A stretch of DNA of 30,613 nucleotides from DAOTKC01 sp035449045 (GCA_035449045.1 DAOTKC010000018.1:1-30613), one strand, 5' to 3'. Positions 7,649-15,537 are shown, numbered from the stretch's first letter. Notes: generated from the letters alone by a model not told the origin. Program-made: numbers and translations.

Positions 7649-7677
7649 ATAATAGCACAAAATTTAATTTCAGGCAA
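7649..7677 (-). promoter_or_regulatory. Promoter of tRNA-Gly
   Basis: On the minus strand, TTGCCT (7677-7672), a 17-base spacer and TATTAT (7654-7649). A perfect palindrome TTATCAGCGCTGATAA (7634-7649) lies at the expected transcription start and may be an operator or simply the start of the transcript. Confidence 0.5.
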
Positions 7678-7798
7678 TCAAAATAACGAGTTTTCCGAAA
7701 TTTTTGACGCTTCTATAATATACCAAAACGAGGAAAATATTGCAACAGTTTTTCGGGGATTAGTTTTAAAAATTTTCACAATCTAAAGCGAGGTTTAT

Positions 7799-7939
7799 AT
7801 GAAAAGAATTAAAAACAAAAGAGTGCGCGAAGTAGTCCAAGAAGCGGGAAAAATCAGCGGAACCGATATTTTGGGCTCCTACACCGGAAATCCCGCCGAA
7901 ACTACTCAAACTCCGACACAGGACGCGGACGATTTGTAA
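7799..7939 (+). CDS. Small 46-residue protein, hypothetical
   Basis: The ATG at 7799 follows AAGCGAGG at a suitable distance, and the frame is open for 46 codons. The N-terminus is strongly basic (MKRIKNKRVREVV) and the C-terminus acidic. The stretch DILGSYTGNP (residues 23-32) and the ending PTQDADDL (39-46) look like a defined motif rather than random sequence. I have an impression that similar tails occur in short clostridial proteins, but could not check this. There is no membrane segment. It stands alone between tRNA-Gly and the converging yloV gene. Function unknown. Confidence 0.55.
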   Translation: MKRIKNKRVREVVQEAGKISGTDILGSYTGNPAETTQTPTQDADDL

Positions 7940-8082
7940 TTTAAATTACTTGTTTAATAAAAGGTTAATTTATTAATTAATAAACCTTGCGTTTGTTTGC
8001 GTGATTTTAAGTAAATTATTGAATTAACTGTCAATTTAATAAAATTAGGCTGATTTTGCCTGTTTAATGCGAAAAAATTAGG

Positions 8083-9726
8083 TCATTCCACCGCGAGAAT
8101 GTAGTAATAATGCGGCTGGCCGCCGTAATAGAACATGACCTCGAGGTCGGGATACGCCTCGGCGGCGGTTGCGGCTAAGGCCTCTGCCTGCTCATTTTTG
8201 ACGTCGGCGCCGTAATAAATTGAAACGACGTCGTTGCTGCCGGAGGAAACCAGCGCCGCCAGCGTGTCCATCATCACTTTATCGACGCTGTCGCCTTTGG
8301 CGACTATGTTTTTGTCGGAAAATCCTATTATATCACCCTCTTTAACCGAAAAACCGCTCATTCTCGCGTTGCGGACGGCGTGCGTGACCTGCCCGCACTT
8401 GACGCGCTTTATCGCCTGAAGCATTAAATTTTGGTTCTCTTCGGGGCTTTCGGAAGGCAAAAACGCTAAAACTGCGGCTATGCCCTGCGGTATGTTCATT
8501 GTAGGAATGACGAAAACGTTGCAGTCGGCCAACTCTTTCGCCTGATTGGCGGCAAGGATTATGTTGGGATTGTTGGGGAAAATATAGACGTTTTTGGCGT
8601 TGACTTCGTTTATGGCGTTTAGGATTTCCTTGACGCTGGGGTTCATCGTTTGGCCGCCTTCAACAATCTTGTCGACCGAAAAGTCGGCGAAAATCTTAGA
8701 AAATCCCTCCCCTACGCTGATACCGATAAGGCCGTATTCTTTCTTTTCGTGCTGTTCCTCTTCGGGCTCCTCGTCCTTGTGGAGCTTTCGGTGCTGCTCC
8801 AGCATGTTCTCGATTTTAATGCCGTCGATTTCGCCCATAGAGAGAGCGGCTTTGAGCACTTTATCGGGATTGTTGGTGTGGACGTGGACTTTGACTAAAT
8901 TCAAATCGCCTATGACAAGCACGCAGTCGCCCAGCTCCAAAAGCTTGTCGCGGAGCTTGTCGATGTCGGCCACCGTGACGTTATTCAAAAGACGCGTTAC
9001 CAAAAGCTCGGTGCAGTAGGCAAATTTCAGCGAATCGGATTCGTCCGCGTCGTCGGCCGCCGCTTTTTCGGACCCGGCAAGCTCGACGTCGGCCTCTCCC
9101 GAGGGGATTTCTTTGCCGAGTATGACGCATTGGAAGCCTTTTATTATTGAAAGAAGGCCCTTGCCGCCGGCATCGACGACGTTAGCCTTCTTCAAAACGG
9201 GCAACATTTCGGGAGTTTTGGCCAAAACCTCTTCGCCGGATGCCAGAACGGCCTCAAAAAACGGCTCGAGCTCAACTGTCTTTCTTTTAGTGAGCGCGTA
9301 GGCGGTCTCCGCCATAACACGAACGACGGTGAGGATGGTGCCTTCCTTGGGTTTGGTCACCGCGCTGTAAGCAATTTCGGTTCCCGCTTGAAGCGCTTCG
9401 GCGAATGTCTTGGCGTTGAGCGTTTCCTTATCGGACACAGCGGCGACAAATCCCTTGAATATCTGCGACAAAATTACGCCCGAGTTGCCTCTCGCGCCGC
9501 GGAGCGCGCCGCGTGAAAAGCTCGCGACAATGTCGGATAGTGCGGCGGATTCGCACTTCTCCGCCTCGTTGACCGCGGAAAGCATGGTGAGCGACATATT
9601 GGTGCCGGTATCGCCGTCGGGCACGGGAAAAACGTTGAGGGAATCGACGAGCTTGCGCTCGAATGATAAATATCTATAGCCGCCTTTGGCTATCTCAACA
9701 AAAAAATTGCTATCTATCTCAATCAT
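8083..9726 (-). CDS. fakA: DAK2-domain kinase, YloV / fatty acid kinase FakA family
   Basis: 547 residues, the usual length. The N-terminal DAK2 (dihydroxyacetone-kinase-like) ATP-binding domain shows VPDGDTGTN (35-43) and ARGNSGVILSQ (78-88), the metal/ATP loops of the family. The C-terminal half carries the DegV-like fold, with NVYIFPNNPNIILAANQAK in its middle, typical of FakA/YloV. By family, it phosphorylates fatty acids presented by a FakB (DegV) protein, feeding exogenous or recycled acyl chains into phospholipid synthesis; no fakB lies in the window. It is 30 bases downstream of the Asp23-family gene yloU on the same strand, the pairing found in most Bacillota. No clear terminator is visible after its stop. 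Confidence 0.9.
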   Translation of the reverse strand: MIEIDSNFFVEIAKGGYRYLSFERKLVDSLNVFPVPDGDTGTNMSLTMLSAVNEAEKCESAALSDIVASFSRGALRGARGNSGVILSQIFKGFVAAVSDKETLNAKTFAEALQAGTEIAYSAVTKPKEGTILTVVRVMAETAYALTKRKTVELEPFFEAVLASGEEVLAKTPEMLPVLKKANVVDAGGKGLLSIIKGFQCVILGKEIPSGEADVELAGSEKAAADDADESDSLKFAYCTELLVTRLLNNVTVADIDKLRDKLLELGDCVLVIGDLNLVKVHVHTNNPDKVLKAALSMGEIDGIKIENMLEQHRKLHKDEEPEEEQHEKKEYGLIGISVGEGFSKIFADFSVDKIVEGGQTMNPSVKEILNAINEVNAKNVYIFPNNPNIILAANQAKELADCNVFVIPTMNIPQGIAAVLAFLPSESPEENQNLMLQAIKRVKCGQVTHAVRNARMSGFSVKEGDIIGFSDKNIVAKGDSVDKVMMDTLAALVSSGSNDVVSIYYGADVKNEQAEALAATAAEAYPDLEVMFYYGGQPHYYYILAVE

Positions 9727-9756
9727 ATAATGATAAAATGCTTAACTTCGGCATAA

Positions 9757-10107
9757 CTACACCTTTATGCCTACTACATTGACGTTAACGCGCTTGACCC
9801 GCATGCCCGTGAAGGTTTCCACGCTGTATCGAACGGCGCTTTCAAGGGATTTTTTGACGGTTTCGACGTTTACGCCATATTTGAGAGTTACATACACATC
9901 GAGGAAAATCAAATTCTCGATGGTGGTGACCTTAATTCCTTTTCCCACCGTATTCCGGTTGAACATCTCGCTCAAACTATCACTCAAACGCCTTGACACC
10001 AGCTCGTCAACACCGTAGCATTCGCTTGCAGCATTGCTGGCGACGGCCGCGACGGCGTTATCGGAAATGGATATCTTGCCGTAGATGTTAGAAGTTTGAA
10101 GCGACAT
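9757..10107 (-). CDS. yloU: Asp23/Gls24 family protein YloU
   Basis: 116 residues, close to the family's usual length. It begins with GKISISDNAVAAVASNAASECYG-like sequence (residues 10-32) and has the FLDVYVTLKYGVN strand and the VKRVNVNVVGI end, characteristic of the Asp23/Gls24 (DUF322) family. These are small alpha/beta proteins linked to envelope stress or membrane association; the biochemical role is not settled. It is followed after 30 bases by yloV and sits divergent to rpmB, as in B. subtilis. Its promoter and a long leader palindrome are listed separately. Confidence 0.92.
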   Translation of the reverse strand: MSLQTSNIYGKISISDNAVAAVASNAASECYGVDELVSRRLSDSLSEMFNRNTVGKGIKVTTIENLIFLDVYVTLKYGVNVETVKKSLESAVRYSVETFTGMRVKRVNVNVVGIKV

Positions 10108-10153
10108 TTTTTCTCCGGGCCGAAAACCGCGGGGCGGCTTTCAAATACGGCCG

Positions 10154-10203
10154 TTAAGGAATATCATTGCCTAATAACGCGAATTATCACTTATATTCCT
10201 TAA
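10154..10203 (-). promoter_or_regulatory. 11-bp inverted repeat in the yloU leader
   Basis: Perfect arms TTAAGGAATAT (10154-10164) and ATATTCCTTAA (10193-10203) are separated by 28 bases that contain an inner TAAT/ATTA pairing. It lies just after the predicted start of the yloU-yloV transcript. It could be an operator or an mRNA hairpin. Confidence 0.5.
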
Positions 10204-10216
10204 CATAGCTTAACAT

Positions 10217-10245
10217 AGTTTACACTATATAATCGGCTTTTGCAA
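10217..10245 (-). promoter_or_regulatory. Sigma-A promoter of yloU-yloV
   Basis: On the minus strand, TTGCAA (10245-10240), a 17-base spacer and TAAACT (10222-10217). Confidence 0.55.
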
Positions 10246-10317
10246 CAAAATCACCTATAATGCAAATAAACAAGGCGCTAAAATTTCAAAAATTCCCCCG
10301 ATTTCGCTTAAAAATCC

Positions 10318-10346
10318 TTGCTAATCGCGCTTTTTAATGCTATACT
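10318..10346 (+). promoter_or_regulatory. Sigma-A promoter of rpmB
   Basis: TTGCTA (10318-10323), a 17-base spacer and TATACT (10341-10346), about 40 bases before the rpmB ATG and directly upstream of its GGAGG. Confidence 0.7.
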
Positions 10347-10384
10347 TTTGCCGTTATCTTACGAAATCGGAGGGTTTAAACCTT

Positions 10385-10576
10385 ATGTCTAAAGTTTGCA
10401 GCGTATGCGGAAAAGGAAGAGTCACCGGGATGAACGTCAGCCACAGCAAGCGCCACACCCGCCGTGCTTGGAATGCCAATGTCCAGAAGGTTCGTTTTCA
10501 AAACGCCGACGGCACCGTCGAACGCGAATATGTTTGCACCAGATGCCTAAGAAGCGGCAAAGTCAATCGCATTTAA
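10385..10576 (+). CDS. rpmB: Ribosomal protein bL28
   Basis: 63 residues. The ATG at 10385 is chosen over an upstream in-frame ATG (10337) because it follows GGAGG at a good distance and gives the classical start MSKVCSVCGKG; the upstream ATG overlaps the promoter. Cys5, Cys8, Cys51 and Cys54 form the zinc-binding pairs of the C+ type of L28. VSHSKRHTRRAWNANVQ is the conserved RNA-binding core. It is a component of the large ribosomal subunit near the E site. It stands alone on the plus strand between divergent yloU and converging thiN, the same arrangement as in B. subtilis. Confidence 0.97.
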   Translation: MSKVCSVCGKGRVTGMNVSHSKRHTRRAWNANVQKVRFQNADGTVEREYVCTRCLRSGKVNRI

Positions 10577-10630
10577 TCGCATTTAATTTAAACGCTCTTT
10601 CGTTAATCCCACTCAAGGAAAAGCAAAAAA

Positions 10631-10664
10631 ATAACCGACGCCGCAGCCGCGGCGTTATTTTTTT
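10631..10664. terminator. Terminator of rpmB, possibly bidirectional
   Basis: CGCCGC/GCGGCG with flanking ATAA/TTAT pairs and a T-run on the plus side. An A-run precedes it, so it could also stop minus-strand transcription coming from thiN. Confidence 0.85.
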
Positions 10665-11097
10665 CCTCAAAAAGTCTCAGGCTTATTCGCCGCTCAAATC
10701 CATAGCTTAATAATTTAATGAAATGGTAATTATATTAATTAAGCTTGATTTTATATAATTTTAGGCGCAAATCAAAAAAAACGATAAAATCGCACAGTCC
10801 GAAGCGCAATTTTAAGGCAAAATCAAATATTGCAGTCGCGAGAGCGGGCAGAGCGAGAAGCAGGTGGAGCTGAAATTGAAGCGGCGAAAGGTTATCACGA
10901 ACAGAGCAAAAAACTCGCCCTTCCGCTGTTAACTCGGTTTTCTGCGGTTTACAGCAAAACAAATGAACGGCTTAACAAATTGTTAAGCCGTTCATTTAAA
11001 ATCGCTTTTTCGGGTGAATCAGCCTTTTCTTCTAAACAACCTAAGCAAGTGCTTAATGAACTTCGGCGGATTTATGCAATAAATCTTCAAGGCTTGC
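10665..11097. other. Non-coding stretch between rpmB and thiN
   Basis: No gene is supported. The open frames here have no ribosome binding site and no recognisable product. B. subtilis has the 26-residue spoVM gene at this point; I looked for it on the thiN strand and found none. The only clear structure is the 17-base-arm hairpin at 10961-10997. Confidence 0.5.
10961..10997. terminator. Perfect 17-bp-arm hairpin downstream of thiN
   Basis: AAATGAACGGCTTAACA pairs fully with its complement around a 3-base loop. It is about 100 bases after the thiN stop in the direction of transcription, followed on the minus strand by GTTTTGC. The likely role is termination or 3'-end protection of the rpe-thiN transcript; the T-run is short. 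Confidence 0.5.
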
Positions 11098-11712
11098 TCA
11101 CCCCCTATTATGGACAAAGATAAGAACTCCTCCCCCGCTTAACGCGACTTCAACGCTTTCCGAGACAGCAATATTGGAGATTCCCCTCGTCGATTTCGCC
11201 GGGAGCGTTTCGTTTTTCAGGGGATATTTGAGCCCTTCCGTGTTCATTATATGCGCATCGCCCAAAAAGGGAACGATGGAAATAATGGTTCCAAGCTTTA
11301 CTTTGTCGAAAAATTTGGAATTAGAATAGTAGATTTTCGCTTTGTCCGATACGGCGACTGCTTCGGCGCCGAGCCCGCACGCAAGCGCAAGTAACACGAG
11401 ATTGCACATGACGTGGTCCTGTCTTCCGCCCAAAACGCCGTAGATGTTTATCTTTTTATAGCCGCGCCTTATAACCTCGCGCAGCGCGTTTTCGCCGTCA
11501 GTTTCGTCTTTTTCGTGCTCAAGTCTGATGACCTCGATGCCCTCTTCGATACTGTCCACGGCGTCAAAGGAATCGAAGTCGCCGATAATGAGGTCGGGCG
11601 TCGCCGCCGAACGATAATAGCCCCTATCGACGAAAACCACAAAATCCTCGTCAAACCGATAGGGAATATCGCTTCCGTTTAAAACAATTGCGGCGGTTTT
11701 TTCCTTTTTCAT
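11098..11712 (-). CDS. thiN: Thiamine pyrophosphokinase
   Basis: 204 residues, normal for the family. It shows DLIIGDFDS (residues 36-44), then EKDETDGENAL and LGGRQDHVMCNL, the conserved magnesium/ATP and thiamine binding loops of thiamine diphosphokinases. The enzyme transfers pyrophosphate from ATP to thiamine, giving thiamine diphosphate, the active cofactor used by transketolase among others. The C-terminal part (GTIISIVPFLG, then TEGLKYPL) is the beta-sandwich thiamine-binding domain. It follows rpe on the same strand after 165 bases, as in the conserved cluster. AGGAA precedes the ATG. Confidence 0.93.
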   Translation of the reverse strand: MKKEKTAAIVLNGSDIPYRFDEDFVVFVDRGYYRSAATPDLIIGDFDSFDAVDSIEEGIEVIRLEHEKDETDGENALREVIRRGYKKINIYGVLGGRQDHVMCNLVLLALACGLGAEAVAVSDKAKIYYSNSKFFDKVKLGTIISIVPFLGDAHIMNTEGLKYPLKNETLPAKSTRGISNIAVSESVEVALSGGGVLIFVHNRG

Positions 11713-11877
11713 TAATTAGTTCCTGTTAATCATCCAACGTTTCTCGTTCGCGCTTGCACGTCATCCACAGTTATTCGTTATTCATTATTCGTTCGGCGTA
11801 AGCCGTTTCGTTCGGCGCGTCAGCGCCGCTATCCAACGTTTTTCGTTTATAGTATTTCGCTTTCGCTCTAATTCGCG
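11713..11877. repeat. Short repeats and tetraloop hairpins between rpe and thiN
   Basis: Hairpins CGGC-GTAA-GCCG (about 11796) and GGCGC-GTCA-GCGCC (about 11815) lie next to repeats of ATCCAACGTTT and TCGTTCG. There is no coding sequence. They resemble the small-hairpin style seen elsewhere in this window. Confidence 0.5.
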
Positions 11878-12522
11878 CTAGCCGCGTAAGCTCGCGACGG
11901 TTTTAGCGGGGTCGGCGGATTTAAAGACGGCCGAGCCCGCGACTATAACGTCGGCGCCGGCGGCTAAGATTTCGCCGATATTGGATTCGGTGACACCGCC
12001 GTCTATTTCAAGCTCAATATTCCTTCCGCTTCGCTCGATGAGCTTTTTGGCTGCGGCAAGCTTGGCAAGCGTTTCGGGAATAAATTTTTGCCCACCGAAG
12101 CCGGCATAGACGCCCATAATTAAAATCATATCGATTTCGTTTATATAAGGCTCGACAAGCGAAAGAGGCTTATCGGGGTTGAGCACCAGCCCGCACCTAG
12201 CGCCCTTTGATTTAATCACCTTAAGCGCGCCCAAGACGTCATGGGACGCGTCGGGGTGGAAAGTGACGATATCGGCGCCTGCGTCGACGAACTCGCCCAC
12301 GTATTTTTCGGGGTTTATTATCATCAAGTGAACGTCAAGAGGGATTTCGGCGTATTTTTTAAGCGCGGCCACCATCGGCATCCCGAAGGTAATATTGGGC
12401 ACGAACACGCCGTCCATGACGTCGCAATGAGCATAATCGCTGCCCCAAAGCTTGAGATTTTTCACGGCTTCCGCCATTTTTCCAAAGTCCGCCGAAAGCA
12501 GCGACGGCGAAATTTTTATCAT
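11878..12522 (-). CDS. rpe: Ribulose-phosphate 3-epimerase
   Basis: 214 residues, full length. It is a TIM barrel with all family motifs: ISPSLLSADF (4-13), HCDVMDGVFVPNITFG (32-47, metal ligands His32 and Asp34), LDVHLMI, MGVYAGFGGQKF, EIDGGV and AGSAVFK at the phosphate-binding end. It interconverts ribulose 5-phosphate and xylulose 5-phosphate in the pentose phosphate pathway; in Bacillota it usually follows rsgA. AAGGAG lies 6 bases before the ATG. Here rsgA is 14 kb away on the far side of an inserted block, so rpe must have a promoter of its own, in the 12.53-12.76 kb region. Confidence 0.96.
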   Translation of the reverse strand: MIKISPSLLSADFGKMAEAVKNLKLWGSDYAHCDVMDGVFVPNITFGMPMVAALKKYAEIPLDVHLMIINPEKYVGEFVDAGADIVTFHPDASHDVLGALKVIKSKGARCGLVLNPDKPLSLVEPYINEIDMILIMGVYAGFGGQKFIPETLAKLAAAKKLIERSGRNIELEIDGGVTESNIGEILAAGADVIVAGSAVFKSADPAKTVASLRG

Positions 12523-12582
12523 AATCTTCTCCTTGGTTTATTATTTCGATTATAACATTGTTTTTTGCTATTGTCCAGACTG

Positions 12583-12700
12583 CGGATTGAGTGAAATTTG
12601 GGATTGCCCAAGTGAAATTAAGCGTATTGCGTTTTAGTGAAATAAAAATACTGTGTATTTCGGTGAAATCGATTGCTCTGCAATCGGTGAAATTTTTGAC
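12583..12700. repeat. Array of five GTGAAAT repeats with hairpins between them
   Basis: GTGAAAT occurs at 12591, 12612, 12637, 12663 and 12687 (steps of 21-26 bases). The spaces hold small hairpins: TTGGG/CCCAA, an imperfect TAAGCG-like one, AAATAC-TGT-GTATTT and CGATTGC-TCT-GCAATCG. Linkers match those of the array at 1303-1550, though the stems differ. It lies upstream of rpe and of the SGNH hydrolase gene. Confidence 0.75.
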
Positions 12701-12756
12701 TGCCAAAAGTTGTTGAATTACTCCAAAGATGCTAATGGCTCTGAACTTAAAACAGT

Positions 12757-12785
12757 TTGAAAAAGTAGAGCCGATATGGTAAAAT
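12757..12785 (+). promoter_or_regulatory. Sigma-A promoter of the SGNH hydrolase gene
   Basis: TTGAAA (12757-12762), a 17-base spacer and TAAAAT (12780-12785), 33 bases before the ATG. Confidence 0.65.
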
Positions 12786-12817
12786 GATTTAAATTAAGGC
12801 TTGCGGGGATAAAAGAG

Positions 12818-13543
12818 ATGAACAAGAAATTTTATAGAGCGGTTGGTATCGTTATCTCGCTGTTGATTGTTTTTTTGGTCGCGGCGTTTTCGGCCGCCTC
12901 GGCTATGCATATTTTGGAGCGCGACTTTTTCCCCGCCTACTACAATAAAAAAGTCCGCGAGTTCAACGCCGAAAACAGGACTGCTCAAAAAGGCGGCGTG
13001 ATTTTCGTCGGCGACAGCCTGACCGACGGCTGCGATTTGAGCGTATACTATCCCGGCCTTAACGCCTACAACCGCGGCATAGGCGGCGACACCGCCGTCG
13101 GCGTCCTTAAACGCATGGACGAATCAATATTCGACCTCGAGCCCCAGCTTATCGTTATTTTAATCGGCGTCAACGACCTTGCGCGCGGCTATTCCACGCA
13201 ATTTCTGTTCGACAACTTAAATAAAATTCTCACCCAAATCAAAGAGCGCCTGCCCGACGCCAAGGTAATTTTGCAGACGCTCTATCCCGTAAATCCCGAA
13301 ATTCTGCCGGCCGTCGCGTCGCTTATGCCCAACATAAACGTAGTTAACACGCGCATACCCTTCATTATCTCGGCTTTCTCCGGCTATCGCTACGTCAACG
13401 TTTTCGACGCCCTCATCGTCAGCCATCAAAACAAGACGCTTAAGCCCGAATACACCACCGACGGACTCCACCTCTCCGACGCCGGCTACAAAGCCGTCGC
13501 CGCCGTTCTTCGGCCCGTCATAGACCAGTTGCTGGCGGAATAA
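12818..13543 (+). CDS. Membrane-anchored SGNH/GDSL-family hydrolase
   Basis: 241 residues. An N-terminal membrane anchor (about 7-29) is followed by an SGNH esterase/lipase domain. Block I is FVGDSLTDG with Ser67, block II has the Gly at GIGGDT (87-92), block III is GVND with Asn119, and block V is DGLHLS with Asp215 and His218, so the catalytic set is complete. The domain should face outside. Proteins of this kind remove acyl or acetyl groups from lipids, sugars or cell-wall polymers; the substrate cannot be told from sequence. GGGG precedes the ATG at moderate distance. It converges with the PHP gene across a shared terminator. Confidence 0.85.
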   Translation: MNKKFYRAVGIVISLLIVFLVAAFSAASAMHILERDFFPAYYNKKVREFNAENRTAQKGGVIFVGDSLTDGCDLSVYYPGLNAYNRGIGGDTAVGVLKRMDESIFDLEPQLIVILIGVNDLARGYSTQFLFDNLNKILTQIKERLPDAKVILQTLYPVNPEILPAVASLMPNINVVNTRIPFIISAFSGYRYVNVFDALIVSHQNKTLKPEYTTDGLHLSDAGYKAVAAVLRPVIDQLLAE

Positions 13544-13624
13544 ACAAAGATTGAGAGCTCTTGTTGCGGCGCAATAGCAAGTGAGCCGCGCTTTGTTCAG
13601 TAAGTAATTTGAAAAGCAGATAGT

Positions 13625-13653
13625 AAAATCGCCGAGCATTGCTCGGCGATTTT
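13625..13653. terminator. Bidirectional terminator
   Basis: Perfect 13-base arms AAAATCGCCGAGC/GCTCGGCGATTTT and a 3-base loop between the converging SGNH hydrolase and PHP genes, with A and T tracts on either side. Confidence 0.9.
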
Positions 13654-13676
13654 GATTCAATAAAATGTTTGGGTGT

Positions 13677-14567
13677 TTAGATTTTTTTGCCTTTATTGCC
13701 GAGGCGGTCGATTAGGGGGAGGGATTTTTGAGTGTATTCGGTGAGGCGGGGGTCGGTGAGCAGGGTTTCTTCGCCGCTTTTGCCGCGGTAGTCGGTGCCG
13801 ACGGATTTTAAAATGCCGCGGCTGTCGGCAAGACTTTCGAGATATTCAACCGATTCCTCGTCGTAGGGCAGATAAAATGCTTCAATCCCGTCGAGGCCGA
13901 ACTCTATGAGCTTGTCGAGATAGAGGATTACCTCCTCTTTTTTTAGACGCACCTCGCCGCCGCGTTTTAAGTGGAAGGGGTGCGACCAGACCGCCAGCCC
14001 GCCCGTGCTGTGGATAGCCTCGATTATTTCCTTCGGGCTCAGGGGGAACAGTGTGAACGGTATATAGCTTTCGGTGTTGAGAATGTTGTCAAAGGCGTCG
14101 GAGACGTCCTTGGCTCTGCCGATTGTGACGAGCTCGCGCGCTATCGCGCCGCGGCCTTTCAGCATGCTGTCGAAGCCGTAGAGGATGTGTGTGCGCAGAT
14201 TATAGCCGTCGGCGATAAGCAGGTTGACGAGCTCGCCGAGCATGCGCTGCTTTCTGACCTGATAGTTTACGAGGTGGGAATGCATCTTCATGGTATCGAT
14301 TCCATAGCCCAAGATATGCAGGCTGAAAGTGGAATCGAAGCGCTCTATAAGCCCTTCTACGGGATAGGTCGTGAGCTCGATGCCGTGAAAAAACCGGATG
14401 CCGTGCTGGCGGCAGAGCGACGCCGTCTCGTAGTTGCCCTCGACGGAGTCCTGATCTGTCTTGCAAAGAATATTGATGCCCGCGCCCAGCATATCGCGGA
14501 GCATGATATTGACGGGCTTTATGCCGTCGGAATATTTTGTGTGAACGTGCAAGTTCGCTTTATCCAT
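13677..14567 (-). CDS. PHP-domain protein with two metal ligands replaced
   Basis: 296 residues. It has the PHP phosphoesterase fold: NLHVHTKYSDG (5-15, ligands His7, His9, Asp14), GIEL (62-65, Glu64), LHILGYGID (83-91, His84) and VWSHPFH (193-199, His196). Two canonical ligands differ. The usual TDHD is TDQD (37-40, Gln39), and the usual D-x-H near the end is TDYRG (258-262, Asp259, Arg261). Relatives such as RNase AM/YciV or 3',5'-bisphosphate phosphatases need these histidines for a trinuclear metal centre, so activity may be changed or lost. It lies 107 bases downstream of the alkA-like gene, same strand, so the two may be cotranscribed. Confidence 0.8.
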   Translation of the reverse strand: MDKANLHVHTKYSDGIKPVNIMLRDMLGAGINILCKTDQDSVEGNYETASLCRQHGIRFFHGIELTTYPVEGLIERFDSTFSLHILGYGIDTMKMHSHLVNYQVRKQRMLGELVNLLIADGYNLRTHILYGFDSMLKGRGAIARELVTIGRAKDVSDAFDNILNTESYIPFTLFPLSPKEIIEAIHSTGGLAVWSHPFHLKRGGEVRLKKEEVILYLDKLIEFGLDGIEAFYLPYDEESVEYLESLADSRGILKSVGTDYRGKSGEETLLTDPRLTEYTQKSLPLIDRLGNKGKKI

Positions 14568-14674
14568 ATTGCTCTCCCCCTAAAGGCAGTATTCCAAGCG
14601 AAGAATCGTTATTATCCCTTAGCCTCTAAATAATATATGGCCGATATTTTATTTCGCCCACAATTTATTTATTT

Positions 14675-15277
14675 TTATTCTCCTCCCGCCATCGCCCAAA
14701 GATAGAAGCTCGCCACCGAGCAATAGGGCGAATAGCGCCTGCGGTATTTTTCAAAGAGCTCTTTGGTTATTTCCTTGTGCCCATACAGGAGCTTAAGGCC
14801 TTTCTTTATCGCGAAGTCGCCGAAGCTCAGGACATCGGGGCGCCCGAGTGAAAAAATCAAAAGCATTTCGGCAGTCCAACGGCCTATGCCGTGAAGCTTG
14901 ACGAGCTCGGTAATGACCTCCTCGTCGGACATTTTGGCTGTCGCGTCCAAATCGAGCTCGCCTGCAAGGATTTTTTCGGCCGCTTCCTTGATATATTGCA
15001 CCTTCCGCATCGATAGCCCGCAGCTTTGCAGCTCCACAGCGTCGAGCGCGGCAATACTCTCGGGCGTTATCGCCGTTTTTTCGGTGACGCGCCGCCACAC
15101 CGTCTCGGCGGCCTTGCCCGATACCTGCTGAGCGGCAATCGAGCTTGACAGCGCGTAAAACAGATCGGGGTCGGTCTCTCGGTCTAAATGACCAATGCGT
15201 TCAATGACGGCCGCCAGCCGCTTATCCTTGGATTTTAAATAATTTATCTCTTTCTCGCCGTATTCAAAAATCGCCAT
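14675..15277 (-). CDS. DNA-3-methyladenine glycosylase II, AlkA-like (HhH-GPD)
   Basis: 200 residues, the compact form without the N-terminal domain of E. coli AlkA. SSIAAQQVSGKAA (45-57) is the conserved helix at the start of the domain. LHGIGRWTAEM (128-138) is the helix-hairpin-helix DNA-binding motif, and FGDFAIKKG (152-160) carries the catalytic Asp154. It should excise alkylated purines in base excision repair. There are no iron-sulfur cysteines, so it is not of the EndoIII/MutY type. It probably forms a two-gene unit with the PHP gene downstream. Confidence 0.88.
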   Translation of the reverse strand: MAIFEYGEKEINYLKSKDKRLAAVIERIGHLDRETDPDLFYALSSSIAAQQVSGKAAETVWRRVTEKTAITPESIAALDAVELQSCGLSMRKVQYIKEAAEKILAGELDLDATAKMSDEEVITELVKLHGIGRWTAEMLLIFSLGRPDVLSFGDFAIKKGLKLLYGHKEITKELFEKYRRRYSPYCSVASFYLWAMAGGE

Positions 15278-15508
15278 ATCCTAAAAAAATTATATTATAC
15301 CGGCGCCGATTTGTAAATCTAATCGGAAAAATAAAAAAAACCTATCGCGGCGCTATTTGTCTGTTCTTCCCGAGATATATACATATCCGCTAAAAATTAA
15401 GGATATTTTGAAGAAATGCAAAGTGCGTGCTCAGTGATTTGAATTCAAGCAATAAGTCAATTTTAGTCAGGAATTTTTTTACTTGAATGCGCGCATATCC
15501 CAATCCGT
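15278..15508. other. Intergenic region upstream of alkA-like gene
   Basis: No gene is seen. It holds the divergent control regions of the glycosylase gene and tRNA-Ser and is AT-rich. Confidence 0.4.
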
Positions 15509-15537
15509 TTGACATAACCCGCGCGATTTTATATAAT
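15509..15537 (+). promoter_or_regulatory. Consensus sigma-A promoter of tRNA-Ser
   Basis: TTGACA (15509-15514), a 17-base spacer and TATAAT (15532-15537): a perfect match, 44 bases before the tRNA. Confidence 0.9.

Noticed and set aside
10735..10962. 75-codon minus-strand frame between rpmB and thiN
   Set aside because: There is no ribosome binding site and no motif; its start lies in the long hairpin.
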